Assembly: GCA_936920625.1 (NCBI GenBank) | Contig: CAKZHC010000007.1 | Location: 1-15,957 of the forward strand | Direction of reading: 5' to 3' | Length of the DNA stretch: 15,957 bases | DNA from: an uncultured Enterobacteriaceae bacterium | GTDB lineage: Bacteria > Pseudomonadota > Gammaproteobacteria > Enterobacterales > Enterobacteriaceae | In this document: positions 1 through 8,340 of the stretch, piece by piece | Layout of the letters: every line of letters begins with the position of its first letter | Numbering within the stretch: position 1 is the first letter of the stretch | Notes under the pieces: model-generated | Database searches by the model: none | What the model was told of the DNA's origin: nothing | The model's input: the letters and a program-made list of their open reading frames with translations, nothing else | Translations under genes and position numbers: made by a program

Positions 1-91
1 CCGCCGTCAGTGTGGTCTTACCGTGGTCAACATGACCGATGGTGCCTACATTCACATGCGGTTTAGTACGTTTGAATTGCTCTTTCGCCAT
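1..91 (-). CDS. tufB: Elongation factor Tu, N-terminus (partial)
   Basis: Only the first 30 codons are inside the window; the gene runs off the left edge. EF-Tu is the GTPase that brings aminoacyl-tRNA to the ribosome. The residues read MAKEQFKRTKPHVNVGTIGH, then VDHGKTTLT, which includes the EF-Tu P-loop GHVDHGKT. The start ATG is at 91-89, preceded on the minus strand by AGAGGGA as ribosome binding site. It is the last visible gene of a tRNA-tuf unit whose order (Thr, Tyr, Gly, Thr, tuf) matches the E. coli thrU-tyrU-glyT-thrT-tufB operon, hence the symbol. The start MAKEQFKR differs from the MSKEKFER I remember for most Enterobacterales. Confidence 0.97.
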   Translation of the reverse strand, partial: MAKEQFKRTKPHVNVGTIGHVDHGKTTLTA

Positions 92-201
92 CGCTAGTCC
101 CTCTAAAACTCAGATATATCGAAGATACCATCACATTAACCATGCTTTTCCTGGCTATTTTTTAATACAGTAGAGAGAATCAGGAAGGGAAATTAAATAA
201 A

Positions 202-277
202 TGGTGCTGATACCCAGATTTGAACTGGGGACCTCACCCTTACCAAGGGTGCGCTCTACCAACTGAGCCATATCAGC
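202..277 (-). tRNA. thrT: tRNA-Thr (anticodon GGT)
   Basis: A 76-base cloverleaf with an encoded CCA end. The acceptor arm pairs GCTGATA with TATCAGC, the anticodon loop is CTTGGTAAG with anticodon GGT, and the T arm contains GTTCAAAT. It is the last tRNA before tuf in this transcript, six bases after tRNA-Gly, matching thrT of the E. coli thrU-tufB operon. Confidence 0.97.
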
Positions 278-283
278 ACATCT

Positions 284-358
<75 letters not shown>

Positions 359-398
359 GTCCTGGAATCCGGCTACCTGTTCTGTCTGTAGCTTAACT

Positions 399-428
399 GA
401 ATAACGGAAGGGATCCTTCTCATTATTC
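399..428 (-). other. Hairpin between tRNA-Tyr and tRNA-Gly
   Basis: In the 186-base spacer between tyrU and glyT the outer arms GAATAA (399-404) and TTATTC (423-428) pair. The inner arms GAAGG (407-411) and CCTTC (415-419) pair around a 3-base loop. In the polycistronic tRNA transcript this would form a two-part stem-loop with a small internal loop. A role in transcript processing is an inference; it has no T tract, so it is not an obvious terminator. Confidence 0.4.
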
Positions 429-544
429 GAGCCAAAACATAGCTTTTTATATGTCTGTCCTTGACTACGCCAGCTCAGTCATAAATATCGCAACAAAATG
501 ATGCTGCATGTCCAACCCATTTAACGTCATTTAAAACGTTTCAG

Positions 545-629
<85 letters not shown>

Positions 630-654
630 TGTCAAAAATTACTTAACACTTAAA

Positions 655-730
<76 letters not shown>

Positions 731-744
731 ATTAAGTGACGCGC

Positions 745-773
745 ATTCTAGGGAGATAGTACGCGCTATGCAA
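745..773 (-). promoter_or_regulatory. Promoter of the tRNA-tufB operon
   Basis: On the minus strand the -35 box TTGCAT (773-768) is followed by exactly 17 bases and the -10 box TAGAAT (750-745). A GC-rich discriminator, GCGCGTC, comes next, as is typical of stringently controlled stable-RNA promoters. AT-rich tracts upstream (774-840) could serve as an UP element or Fis sites; this is inferred from composition only. Confidence 0.85.
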
Positions 774-1535
774 CTAAAAAATTACATTCAGCGCTTTAAT
801 GCTCACTATTTGTTCAAATGTTTTTTTAACTTGAATTATCTTACGGTTTTTCAGTTCTTATATCTTATATATAGCCAAAACGCATCTGGTTGAAGTAAAG
901 CATTCGCATGCTGATGCCGCGAGGCAATGCAGCATAAAGGCTAAAGCCTGAGCTTTTCAGCAGCTCTTTTATATAGCATACAGGAACTGAGTAGCCAGAA
1001 GGCAAAATCCATATCGTATCTTTACGCATAACCTGCTATGAATACTGCGGAAAATTGACGTGCTCTATACTTCAATACAAGTTCTCTGGAATTACCCTGA
1101 CAGGCTAGTAAAATAAGAAAAACTTCAGATCCACAATCATGTTTTGCGCATCCTGTACGTTAAATTTAAACTATTCTATAGTTAATCTTGCCGTGCGTTA
1201 AGTGATGCTATAACTTAGATCTTCTGTCATTTCTACCATGACGGCTCGTGTTATTTTCTGTTCGGGCTACCCTCATACTTGTTTACTTGCTGGATACCTG
1301 ATTTACGTCCTAACATGTATCCCTCTCTGGACTGCCTGAGTTAGATACCGTAAGCCGGCCCTGGTGAAAACCGGTTCCATCAATGCCATTTTTACCTGCT
1401 ATATTGAATTGGTTTTATACTTAAAACTGACAAATAGACGGTACGTTTTAATTTCTGCATAATTCCTGACATGTGAACTACCTAATAAACTATGCACTCA
1501 GTACAAATGAAATTTTCATAAAGAAAAAAAGACTT
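774..1535. other. Gene-free region between the thrU promoter and coaA
   Basis: I see no credible coding region in about 760 bases. There are small hairpins: TGCC-GCGA-GGCA (915-926, a GNRA-type tetraloop), AGGCT-aa-AGCCT near 938-949, and GAGCT/AGCTC (950-954 with 962-966) followed by TTTT. A palindrome-like GTTTTA-TACT-TAAAAC lies at 1412-1427. A coaA promoter must lie here, but I find no -35/-10 pair convincing enough to place. Confidence 0.5.
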
Positions 1536-2486
1536 ATGAGTAAAAAGCTTGTCCTACCCAATACACCCTATATGCAGTTTAGCCGTATGCAATGGGCAGC
1601 ATTACGCAATTCAGTACCAATGCCACTTACCAAAGACGAAATTGTTCAACTTAAGGGCATTAATGAAAATCTCTCGCTTAAGGAAGTTGCTGAAATCTAT
1701 CTTCCACTCTCTCGCCTTCTGGACTTTTATATCAGTTCTAATGTTCGCCGGCAGGTGATACTGGAACAGTTTTTAGGCACTACCGGCCAGAAAACTCCTT
1801 ACATCATTAGCATAGCCGGAAGTGTTGCCGTGGGTAAAAGTACTACTGCCCGGGTTCTTCAGGCATTACTCAGTCGCTGGCCAAGACACCGTAATGTTGA
1901 ACGAATTACTACTGATGGATTCCTGCTCCCCAATGCGGTATTGCATGAACGAGGACTGATGTATAAGAAAGGATTTCCTCAGTCATATGATATGCATAGT
2001 CTGGTCAAATTTGTATCTGACCTAAAATCAGGCTCATCGCAAGTAACGGTACCGCTATATTCTCATCTTATTTATGATGTTATTCCCGGCGGCAACAAAA
2101 TAGTCAGGCAGCCTGATATTCTCATTCTCGAAGGATTAAATGTGCTACAAAGTGGTATGGATTATCCGCATGATCCGCACCGGGTTTTTGTTTCTGATTT
2201 TGTCGACTTTTCGATTTATGTGGATGCATCAGAGGATTTATTAGAAAGCTGGTATATCGACCGCTTTTTAAAATTTCGTGAGGGTGCATTTACTAATCCT
2301 GGTTCATATTTTCATCACTACGCACAATTATCAGAACAAAAAGCCGTTGATACAGCCCAAAAAATATGGAAAGAGATCAACGGTCGTAATCTGCGGGAAA
2401 ATATTCTTCCTACACGTGAACGAGCTAGTTTAATATTGACTAAAAGTGCCAATCATGCTGTTAATAATATTCGTTTGAGGAAGTAA
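1536..2486 (+). CDS. coaA: Pantothenate kinase (type I)
   Basis: CoaA phosphorylates pantothenate with ATP, the first and feedback-controlled step of coenzyme A synthesis, in the cytoplasm. The ATG at 1536 gives 316 residues, the E. coli CoaA length. The P-loop GSVAVGKST lies at residues 95-103 with the catalytic Lys101. The stretches TTDGFL, YSHLIYDVIP, ILEGLNVLQSG and LPTRERASLILTKSANHAV are characteristic of the family. A GTG at 1473 would add 21 residues unlike CoaA and is rejected. The ribosome binding site before 1536 is weak (AAGAAAAAAAGA). It diverges from the tRNA-tufB operon as in E. coli, but no birA follows. It appears intact. Confidence 0.97.
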   Translation: MSKKLVLPNTPYMQFSRMQWAALRNSVPMPLTKDEIVQLKGINENLSLKEVAEIYLPLSRLLDFYISSNVRRQVILEQFLGTTGQKTPYIISIAGSVAVGKSTTARVLQALLSRWPRHRNVERITTDGFLLPNAVLHERGLMYKKGFPQSYDMHSLVKFVSDLKSGSSQVTVPLYSHLIYDVIPGGNKIVRQPDILILEGLNVLQSGMDYPHDPHRVFVSDFVDFSIYVDASEDLLESWYIDRFLKFREGAFTNPGSYFHHYAQLSEQKAVDTAQKIWKEINGRNLRENILPTRERASLILTKSANHAVNNIRLRK

Positions 2487-2542
2487 CAGCTGGTTCTTAT
2501 CATACATTAATGTTATTAACTGTTTAGATCAGATAATCAAAT

Positions 2543-2566
2543 ACCCCGAAAATGCCAGAACGGGGT
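2543..2566 (+). terminator. Possible terminator hairpin after coaA
   Basis: ACCCCG (2543-2548) pairs perfectly with CGGGGT (2561-2566) around a 12-base loop, 57 bases after the coaA stop. There is no run of T after it, so it is a weak candidate for an intrinsic terminator. Confidence 0.35.
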
Positions 2567-3023
2567 TCATTACCTAACCAGCTTTAGGCCTTATCTCATA
2601 CACTCATCCCCATCAGAATTTCATCCTTCACAACAATACAGTAAATATATAACGATACTACTAATGATTTTGTGCATTTATGGCACACCTGTGAGCGCCG
2701 GGTGAAACAACTTAACGATGGATTTTTCAGAAAGTATATAATCAAACAGATATCTTGTTTATCAGAAAAATTAAACTAAAGCACCCTCCATTCATTATTA
2801 AATAAATTAATGTATAGTCTGAATAGATAGCTTTGCGGATTTTTTACGGATAATGTAACTAACTGACTATCGGAATATAGCCCAGCTGATTTTATTTTTT
2901 ATGGATAATTTTCATATTTATGTTTGTACCGGGTTACATCTTCAACAAATGCTTCACTGGTAAAACTTATCCACCAGCAACATCATTTTATATTAGCTAT
3001 TCCACACTCCTGATTTTTCCTGC
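2567..3023. other. AT-rich spacer with no gene
   Basis: About 450 bases without a coding region I can support. One small inverted repeat is visible: AAACA (2744-2748) with TGTTT (2756-2760). No tRNA, integrase or insertion-sequence end was recognised. The stretch includes the point where the ancestral coaA neighbourhood stops and the catabolic region begins. Confidence 0.5.
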
Positions 3024-3053
3024 TTGACAACATTTTTGAGCATTGCTAATAAT
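3024..3053 (+). promoter_or_regulatory. Promoter of operon A
   Basis: The perfect -35 box TTGACA (3024-3029) is followed by 18 bases and AATAAT (3048-3053), five of six matches to the -10 consensus. Transcription would start near 3060. The bases around the -35, TGCTTGACAA, nearly repeat those at the operon B promoter (TGCTTGACGA, 7611-7620). Confidence 0.6.
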
Positions 3054-3078
3054 TAACCTTAGTATTAAATAATACATC

Positions 3079-3098
3079 AAGTTTAATATATGAAACTT
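3079..3098. promoter_or_regulatory. Candidate operator A overlapping the start codon
   Basis: The 16-mer GTTTAATATATGAAAC (3081-3096) differs at one position from the perfect palindrome GTTTCATATATGAAAC at 7665-7680. AA before it and TT after it extend the symmetry to 20 bases. It lies 27 bases after the -10 box and covers the ATG at 3090, where a bound repressor would block early transcription. No clear Shine-Dalgarno sequence precedes this ATG. Binding by the IclR protein encoded at 10130-10918 is an inference from the shared site. Confidence 0.55.
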
Positions 3099-4256
3099 AT
3101 TGCCGGGAGTTACGATAACAGTACTTCAGTAGATAACGAGACAGAAATTCTGGCAATGTTGCAGAACCGTAGTCAGGAAATCTATCAACGTGTAACTAGT
3201 ATGATAAATATTTCCTACGGAAAGTTGCCACGGCAAAATATTGACTGGTTTATTCCTTCAACACCTGTAACAGGAACATTAATATTCATCCATGGTGGCT
3301 ATTGGCAATTTTGTGATAAAGAAGACTTTGCTTTCATTGCTGAAATTCCGTTAGCAATGGGATTTAATGTGATGTTGCCCGAATATACGCTGGCACCGCA
3401 GGCAACGTTAACGGATATTTTTTTGGAAATAGGTGCAGCATTGGACACGATAGCACAGCAACCAAATTTACGAGGACCAGTCTATCTGACTGGGCATTCA
3501 GCCGGAGGCCACCTGGCTGCCTGTTGGCAGGGGCATCAGATAGTCAACGAAGTATTCACCATCAGTGGTATTTTTGAGCTGGAGCAGCTGTTAACAACAT
3601 ACGTGAACCAGCTACTTAAGCTCAGTCAACAGGAGATCTCTACGCTAAGTCCACTACGTAATCTGCAAGACACAGCCAAAAAAATTACCCTATTTTATGG
3701 CGACAAAGAACTCCCCGAACTGATTGACCAAAGCGAGCAATACTATAATACGTTGCGTCAGTATGGGGCACCAGTGACAAAAGCGGCGATATCAGCAGCC
3801 AATCACTACACCATTCTTGATGCGCTATTTTCTGCTGATGGGGGCATTGATCAAAATATTAAGTTATCAGGGATAAATCGCATGAGAAACATAATAGAAA
3901 CCGGCTTACCAGATATTGGTCAACCATTCTCATGGGCCACGTACGGTGGCGGAATGTTATTTACCGCACATGGCCCAGTACGTCCAGATGGTACGATTGA
4001 AACTGGCACGATTGAAAAACAAATTAACCTTACATTTAAAAATCTCGTACAAACACTACACGCTGCCGGAAGTCATAATGATAATGTCTTGCAGGTCATT
4101 GTCTATCTCACTGATGTGAACGATGTAAAGTTGCTGGATGAAATCTATCGATGTTACTTTAATCCCCCTTACCCTAATCGCTCGACTATTATTGTTGAAA
4201 AGTTAGTGGTACCAAATATGAAAATAGAGATAACCGTTACCGCCACCACTAAATAA
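3090..4256 (+). CDS. Alpha/beta hydrolase (kynurenine-formamidase-like) fused to a RidA domain
   Basis: 388 residues with two complete domains. Residues 1 to about 260 form an alpha/beta hydrolase: oxyanion-hole motif HGGYW (68-72), nucleophile elbow GHSAGG with Ser137, an acidic segment GDKELPE (204-210) likely to supply the acid, and His239 in NHYTI. HGGxW hydrolases include kynurenine formamidases and carboxylesterases. Residues 265-388 form a RidA/YjgF domain, the family that hydrolyses reactive enamines/imines and includes 2-aminomuconate deaminases; the expected Arg (R364) and a KIE motif (E380) are present. Met265 (3882) follows AGGGA by eight bases, so RidA may also be made separately, and a TAA lies just before it in another frame. 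This suggests two ancestral genes joined in frame. First gene of operon A. The substrate is unknown. Confidence 0.85.
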   Translation: MKLIAGSYDNSTSVDNETEILAMLQNRSQEIYQRVTSMINISYGKLPRQNIDWFIPSTPVTGTLIFIHGGYWQFCDKEDFAFIAEIPLAMGFNVMLPEYTLAPQATLTDIFLEIGAALDTIAQQPNLRGPVYLTGHSAGGHLAACWQGHQIVNEVFTISGIFELEQLLTTYVNQLLKLSQQEISTLSPLRNLQDTAKKITLFYGDKELPELIDQSEQYYNTLRQYGAPVTKAAISAANHYTILDALFSADGGIDQNIKLSGINRMRNIIETGLPDIGQPFSWATYGGGMLFTAHGPVRPDGTIETGTIEKQINLTFKNLVQTLHAAGSHNDNVLQVIVYLTDVNDVKLLDEIYRCYFNPPYPNRSTIIVEKLVVPNMKIEITVTATTK

Positions 4257-4315
4257 AGATCATAAAATAAAAACACTCACCTACTGGCTATATTTAATTA
4301 CGGCTGAGGATAATT

Positions 4316-5554
4316 ATGTTCACAGATATTAAACCCTCTGCACCAGACCCCATCATGTCATTAATGGAAGCCTACTTACAGGATACTAATCCGCAGAAAG
4401 TAAATTTAGGCATTGGCCTATATTATGACGAGTGTGGAAATATCCCGTTGTTGCAGGCTGTTCATCAAGCGGAACAGCGCTTACTGACCGAGAAACAACC
4501 TCACGGTTATCCGCCAATTGAAGGCAGTGCGGCCTTTTCTCAACAGGTGCAGGCATTGCTGCTAGGCATCGCTGCTGAACAACAGTATCTCGCTACAGTA
4601 CAGACGCTTGGTGGTTCCGGTGCTCTGAAACTGGCCGCTGATTTTCTCTATCACTATCTGCACCGACGTGAGATCTGGGTTTCTGACCCAACATGGGCGA
4701 ATCACCATGCGATATTTTCTGGGGCAGGGCTGCAAGTCAACAGTTACCACTATTTCGATAATCTCAGCGGTGAACTGCTTTTTACAGACATGCAAAATAC
4801 ACTGAGTACGCTGCCAGAGGGCACGCCAGTGCTACTGCATGCATGCTGTCATAACCCGACGGGAACAGACCTGAACAAAGCACAATGGCAGGCGCTATTG
4901 ACACTAATTCAAAAGCAACGGTTATTACCCTTGTTTGACATTGCCTATCAGGGCTTTAGCAACGGCCTGGATGAAGATTGCTATGCACTACGCATTGCGC
5001 TGGAAACCGATTTAGATTTTATCATTGCTAACTCTTTCTCAAAGAACATGGCGCTGTATGGCCAGCGAACAGGTGGGCTCACGATTCGCTGTACCGGCAT
5101 AAACACCGTTACCAATGTGAAAGGCGCTCTCAAGACGCTGGTCCGTCGTAGCTACTCCTGTCCACCAACGCATGGCAGTAAGATCGTGGAAATGCTGTTA
5201 AGCGATGACACGCTCTACCATCAGTGGCGAAATGAGCTGGCAGAGATGCGCGAGCGAATCAAACAGATACGACTTCGGCTGGCTGCCGGACTGGAGCAGG
5301 GCGGCTCAGCGCTGGACTACCAACGCATAAGTGTACAACGTGGCATGTTCAGTTATACCGGCTTAAACGAGCAGCAACTTGCGGAGCTACGTCAGCGCTA
5401 TGCCATCTATCTGGTATCACCCGGACGCATGTGTTTGACCGGGCTGAATAACGGCAACATCGATTATGTTATTTCCGCGATTTTAGATGTAACTCGCAGC
5501 CCGTCAGTGATCACCGGTAAGGCAGGAAACGATGAAAGATCAGAAACGTTTTGA
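4316..5554 (+). CDS. Aromatic/aspartate aminotransferase (class I, TyrB-like)
   Basis: A PLP enzyme that moves an amino group between an aromatic or dicarboxylic amino acid and a 2-oxo acid. 412 residues, versus 397 for E. coli TyrB. Active-site residues are present: Trp127 in SDPTW, Asn180 in HNPTG, Asp208 and Tyr211 in FDIAYQGF, Schiff-base Lys243 in NSFSK, Arg251, Arg277 before SYSCPP, and the carboxylate-binding Arg371 in SPGRMC. GAGGATAATT before ATG 4316 is the ribosome binding site. The last 17 or so residues extend beyond the TyrB end, and the gene overlaps the next start by 23 bases, implying translational coupling. It lies 59 bases after the hydrolase-RidA gene. Intact; more likely dedicated to this pathway than the housekeeping tyrB, given its neighbours. 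Confidence 0.92.
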   Translation: MFTDIKPSAPDPIMSLMEAYLQDTNPQKVNLGIGLYYDECGNIPLLQAVHQAEQRLLTEKQPHGYPPIEGSAAFSQQVQALLLGIAAEQQYLATVQTLGGSGALKLAADFLYHYLHRREIWVSDPTWANHHAIFSGAGLQVNSYHYFDNLSGELLFTDMQNTLSTLPEGTPVLLHACCHNPTGTDLNKAQWQALLTLIQKQRLLPLFDIAYQGFSNGLDEDCYALRIALETDLDFIIANSFSKNMALYGQRTGGLTIRCTGINTVTNVKGALKTLVRRSYSCPPTHGSKIVEMLLSDDTLYHQWRNELAEMRERIKQIRLRLAAGLEQGGSALDYQRISVQRGMFSYTGLNEQQLAELRQRYAIYLVSPGRMCLTGLNNGNIDYVISAILDVTRSPSVITGKAGNDERSETF

Positions 5555-6933
5555 TGAAATTGCCCGGCGGCAGAGTGGACTTAAAAAACAGCTTACGGCA
5601 GGACAGATGTCAATGCTGGCGATTGGTGGTGCTATTGGAACAGGGCTATTTTTGGGTAGTACCTACGCAATCCAGATGGCTGGCCCTAGGGTGCTCCTGA
5701 GTTACCTTGTAGGAGGAGTGATTGCTTTGCTACTAATGGGCTGCCTGGCAGAAATGACCTCAATGCATCCGACCCCGGGATCGTTTGGTGATTATGCCGA
5801 GTTTTACATCAGCCCGCTGTTTGGATTTCTGGTGCGCTATTCTTACTGGTCTTGTGTGGTACTGGCGGTAGGGACAGAGGTTTCCGCAATAGGAATCTAT
5901 ATGCAATATTGGTTTCCGCAGACGCTAGTATGGCCGTGGGTCCTAATATTCTCCGCTATAGTGATTATAATTAACATTATTGGCGTAAAATGGTTTGGCC
6001 AGGTGGAATATGTGCTGTCGGCTATCAAAGTACTGGCAATCACCGCTTTTGTCATCATCGGGCTGGCTATTCTGGCTTTTTCCGTCAATCCAGACTTTGG
6101 CCTGCACAATTTTACTATTCACGGCGGATTTCTGCCTTTTGGTGTTAAAGGGATGTGGTTCGCAGTAATAGTATCAATTTTCAGCTACCTCAGCATTGAG
6201 ATGATTGCTATTGCTGCTGGCGAGGCAAAGAACCCCGAAGCTGCGGTGAGCCAAGCTTTTAAAGGCACCATTTTGCGACTTTTTCTTTTCTATATGATGT
6301 CAATAGCACTGATGCTGGCAATTGTCCCATGGCATCAATCCGGCAACACAGAAAGCCCCTTTCTGGTAGCGATGAATGCCATCAATTTACCGACTACAGG
6401 CGGAATATTTAACTTCATTATACTCATTGCAGCACTATCTGCGATGAACAGTCAGCTGTACATTACCACCCGAATGATGTTTTCTCTGTCACGTGCCGGA
6501 CAGGCTCCGGCAGCTTTTGGACGCATCAACCAGCGCGGCATACCTGTTAATGCACTGGTAATATCCTGTATCGGGGTAATGATATCTGTTGTGCTAAGCA
6601 TATTTTATCAACAGCAATCTTTCGCCTTGATGATGTCTATCTCATCCTACGGTGCCTGCTTTACGTGGCTTAATGATCTTTATCACGCACCTGTTTTTTC
6701 GACGGCAGCACACAAGAGCTTCGCTAAAATTTCGCTTATGGGGCTATCCGTGGAACACGTTACTGGGCGCTGGTCTCATGTTCGCACTCATGATTTCAAC
6801 AGTGTTTACCGATTTCTTCCATATGACGTTATTGTTTGGTATTCCGTTCACGCTATTACTGGTAGGAATTTATTACTATAACCGGCGTCTGCGGACATCA
6901 ATTGAAACAGCGCGCACTCCTGGTATTGAATGA
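5532..6933 (+). pseudogene. Amino-acid permease (AAT/APC family), frameshifted
   Basis: A twelve-helix amino-acid:proton symporter of the GabP/ProY/YifK type in the inner membrane. The family signature AIGGAIGTGLFLGS is at residues 30-43, and hydrophobic helices continue to residue 380. After TGG CTT (6666-6671) one extra base puts the ribosome out of frame, and the reading frame ends at 6881. Skipping one base near 6669-6672 restores FTWL-MIFITHLFFRR and a normal C-terminus to 6933, for a repaired length of 466 residues, right for the family. AGGAAACG precedes the ATG at 5532, inside the aminotransferase gene. The site is not a homopolymer, so a simple sequencing slip is not the obvious cause. 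If real, the last two helices are lost. Confidence 0.85.
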
Positions 6934-7613
6934 TCGTGATAAAAAGCCTGTTCTCAAAATATCAGCACTTTTCCTCTGAGGTTTACACTCAACAGGTGTT
7001 ATTTAACAGAGCAAGATACGTCTGGGTTTCGCTTTCCTGGCTTATCCAATAATTATTTTGACCTCAATGTTCTCACCGCTATTATAATTAATAAAGAAAT
7101 ATTTCAGAAAGAAAATATATCACTATAGTAATAACAGAATGTATAGTGTCCATTACAAGATAATGGCCGAACTATATTATAACTATATAAAAATATTTAA
7201 CAGTTAAATACTGAATAATTATCTCCACCTGTAGACCAATTTTAACATAAGGAATATTGATAGTAATTTCAAGATATCCTGTTCGAGTTACTGAGCTTCA
7301 TCTGAAATCATAATCGACAACAAAAATATTATTGGTCAGATTAATGACTTTTTTAATATACGAGTAAAGTTAAATATTTCTTATGATAATAAAAAAGATG
7401 AAACGATACACTGTAATACAGATTTAATTACAAAATGAATAATGAAGAAATGATATCTCAAAACAAAACTAAAATAATAATTAAGTATATTTAAAAAAGT
7501 AGAATTATTCACAATCCCTACGTCATAATTTCGTATTGATTCATTTTTTCGTGATCCATTGCACACTTAGTTAAATAATTATAAGCAAATTAGCAAAATT
7601 ACCATACTGGTGC
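6934..7613. other. AT-rich spacer between the two operons
   Basis: About 680 bases with very low GC and no gene I can support. A minus-strand 61-codon frame at 7381-7566 resembles nothing and is taken as chance. A 6-bp hairpin, CCATTA/TAATGG, lies at 7150-7166. There is no clear terminator after the permease; ACAC/GTGT near 6985-7000 is too short. Confidence 0.5.
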
Positions 7614-7641
7614 TTGACGAAGTATCCACCAAATTTATATT
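7614..7641 (+). promoter_or_regulatory. Promoter of operon B
   Basis: The -35 box TTGACG (7614-7619), 16 bases of spacer and the -10 box TATATT (7636-7641, five of six) precede the Rieske operon. The preceding TGC matches the operon A promoter, giving a shared TGCTTGAC at both. Confidence 0.6.
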
Positions 7642-7664
7642 GAACGTATTAAATAAAAAACAAA

Positions 7665-7680
7665 GTTTCATATATGAAAC
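7665..7680. promoter_or_regulatory. Candidate operator B, perfect 16-bp palindrome
   Basis: GTTTCATATATGAAAC is a perfect inverted repeat 24 bases after the -10 box, between promoter and first gene. The same site with one mismatch stands at the same kind of position before operon A (3081-3096). A dyad of this size, with an IclR-family gene as the last gene of the same operon, is best read as that regulator's operator. This is an inference. Confidence 0.65.
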
Positions 7681-7701
7681 AAAGACATGGGGTATATGGT
7701 A

Positions 7702-8025
7702 ATGCGCTGGATAGGCGTATGTGATGCAGAACAAATACAGGAAGATCTGCCTTTTAGTAGTGTTGTAGAAGGAAAAGAGATCGGTATTTATCTGGTAAAT
7801 GGCGAATATTATGCCTTGGAAGATATTTGTCCCCATGCTTATGCAATACTCAGCCAAGGGTTCGTCGAAGATGGAAAAGTAGAATGCCCTCTGCATGAAG
7901 CGGTCTTTGACATCAAAACCGGTCAATGTCTGCACGGTCCCGGTGGACGTAACCTTAAACAATACCCAATACGAGTATATGAAAGACAAATCCAAATTAC
8001 TTTAATTGAGGAAACCACAAAATGA
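7702..8025 (+). CDS. Rieske [2Fe-2S] ferredoxin
   Basis: A small soluble electron carrier that feeds a Rieske oxygenase. 107 residues from ATG 7702. The cluster ligands are C43-P-H45 and C62-P-L-H65. The length and the ending 'QYPIRVYERQIQITL' fit oxygenase-type ferredoxins. In-frame ATGs at 7687 and 7696 would add five or two residues. 7702 is preferred because GGGG lies nine bases upstream and related proteins begin near MRWI; this choice is not certain. It is the first gene of operon B, with its TGA overlapping the next ATG by four bases. It presumably donates electrons to the oxygenase at 8341. No reductase gene to reduce it is in the window. Confidence 0.9.
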   Translation: MRWIGVCDAEQIQEDLPFSSVVEGKEIGIYLVNGEYYALEDICPHAYAILSQGFVEDGKVECPLHEAVFDIKTGQCLHGPGGRNLKQYPIRVYERQIQITLIEETTK

Positions 8026-8330
8026 GCGCACCTCCCGGCTACAATCCGGCACTGCCCGAAAAAAGCGAGTTTTCCCCTCCAGCAGAGGGTGGGAACGGAA
8101 TTATTCATAAACCGGGGGATTATCAAAATCTCATCTGGCAGACCCGCAGCCGCCAACCAGAAAACTGGGAGCTGATGCTTATCGCTACGCTGGAAGAACT
8201 GTTCGAACAGGGTGCTGAAACCCTATCAGAGCTGGTAGTCGGGTTGAATGCAGCGAAAATGTACAACCAGCTGGGCAAGCCCTGGAGTGAAAATAGTTTC
8301 CGATCATTTTTGCAGGTTAACGGTTACTGA
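8022..8330 (+). CDS. Small recombinase-like helix-turn-helix protein
   Basis: 102 residues, probably one of the 'recombinase-like HTH' proteins I recall as companions of Rieske oxygenase genes; function not established. Residues 1-45 are proline- and glycine-rich and probably loosely structured. Residues 50-63 and 67-81 look helical. The tail GKPWSENSFRSFLQVNGY resembles the DNA-binding end of the serine-recombinase 'recombinase' domain (G-x-PWS-x-x-x-hydrophobic), but no catalytic domain is present. ATGA overlap with the ferredoxin and only ten bases before the oxygenase start make it translationally coupled to both. It could be a regulator, an assembly factor or an oxygenase subunit-like protein; the sequence does not decide. 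Confidence 0.75.
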   Translation: MSAPPGYNPALPEKSEFSPPAEGGNGIIHKPGDYQNLIWQTRSRQPENWELMLIATLEELFEQGAETLSELVVGLNAAKMYNQLGKPWSENSFRSFLQVNGY

Positions 8331-8340
8331 GGGAAATACG

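Noticed and set aside
1412..1427. GTTTTATACTTAAAAC before coaA as a third IclR operator
   Set aside because: It matches the operator at only 12 of 16 positions, has an imperfect centre and stands before a housekeeping gene; AT-rich chance is more likely.
1473..1535. GTG start that would lengthen CoaA by 21 residues
   Set aside because: The extra residues do not resemble CoaA, and ATG 1536 gives exactly the family length of 316.
7381..7566. Minus-strand 61-codon open frame in the AT-rich spacer
   Set aside because: Low-complexity, no recognisable family and no convincing ribosome binding site; expected by chance in such AT-rich DNA.
8248..8340. Upstream ATG extending the Rieske oxygenase by 31 residues
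   Set aside because: This lies inside the upstream HTH gene in another frame; ATG 8341 has a good ribosome binding site and the normal family N-terminus.
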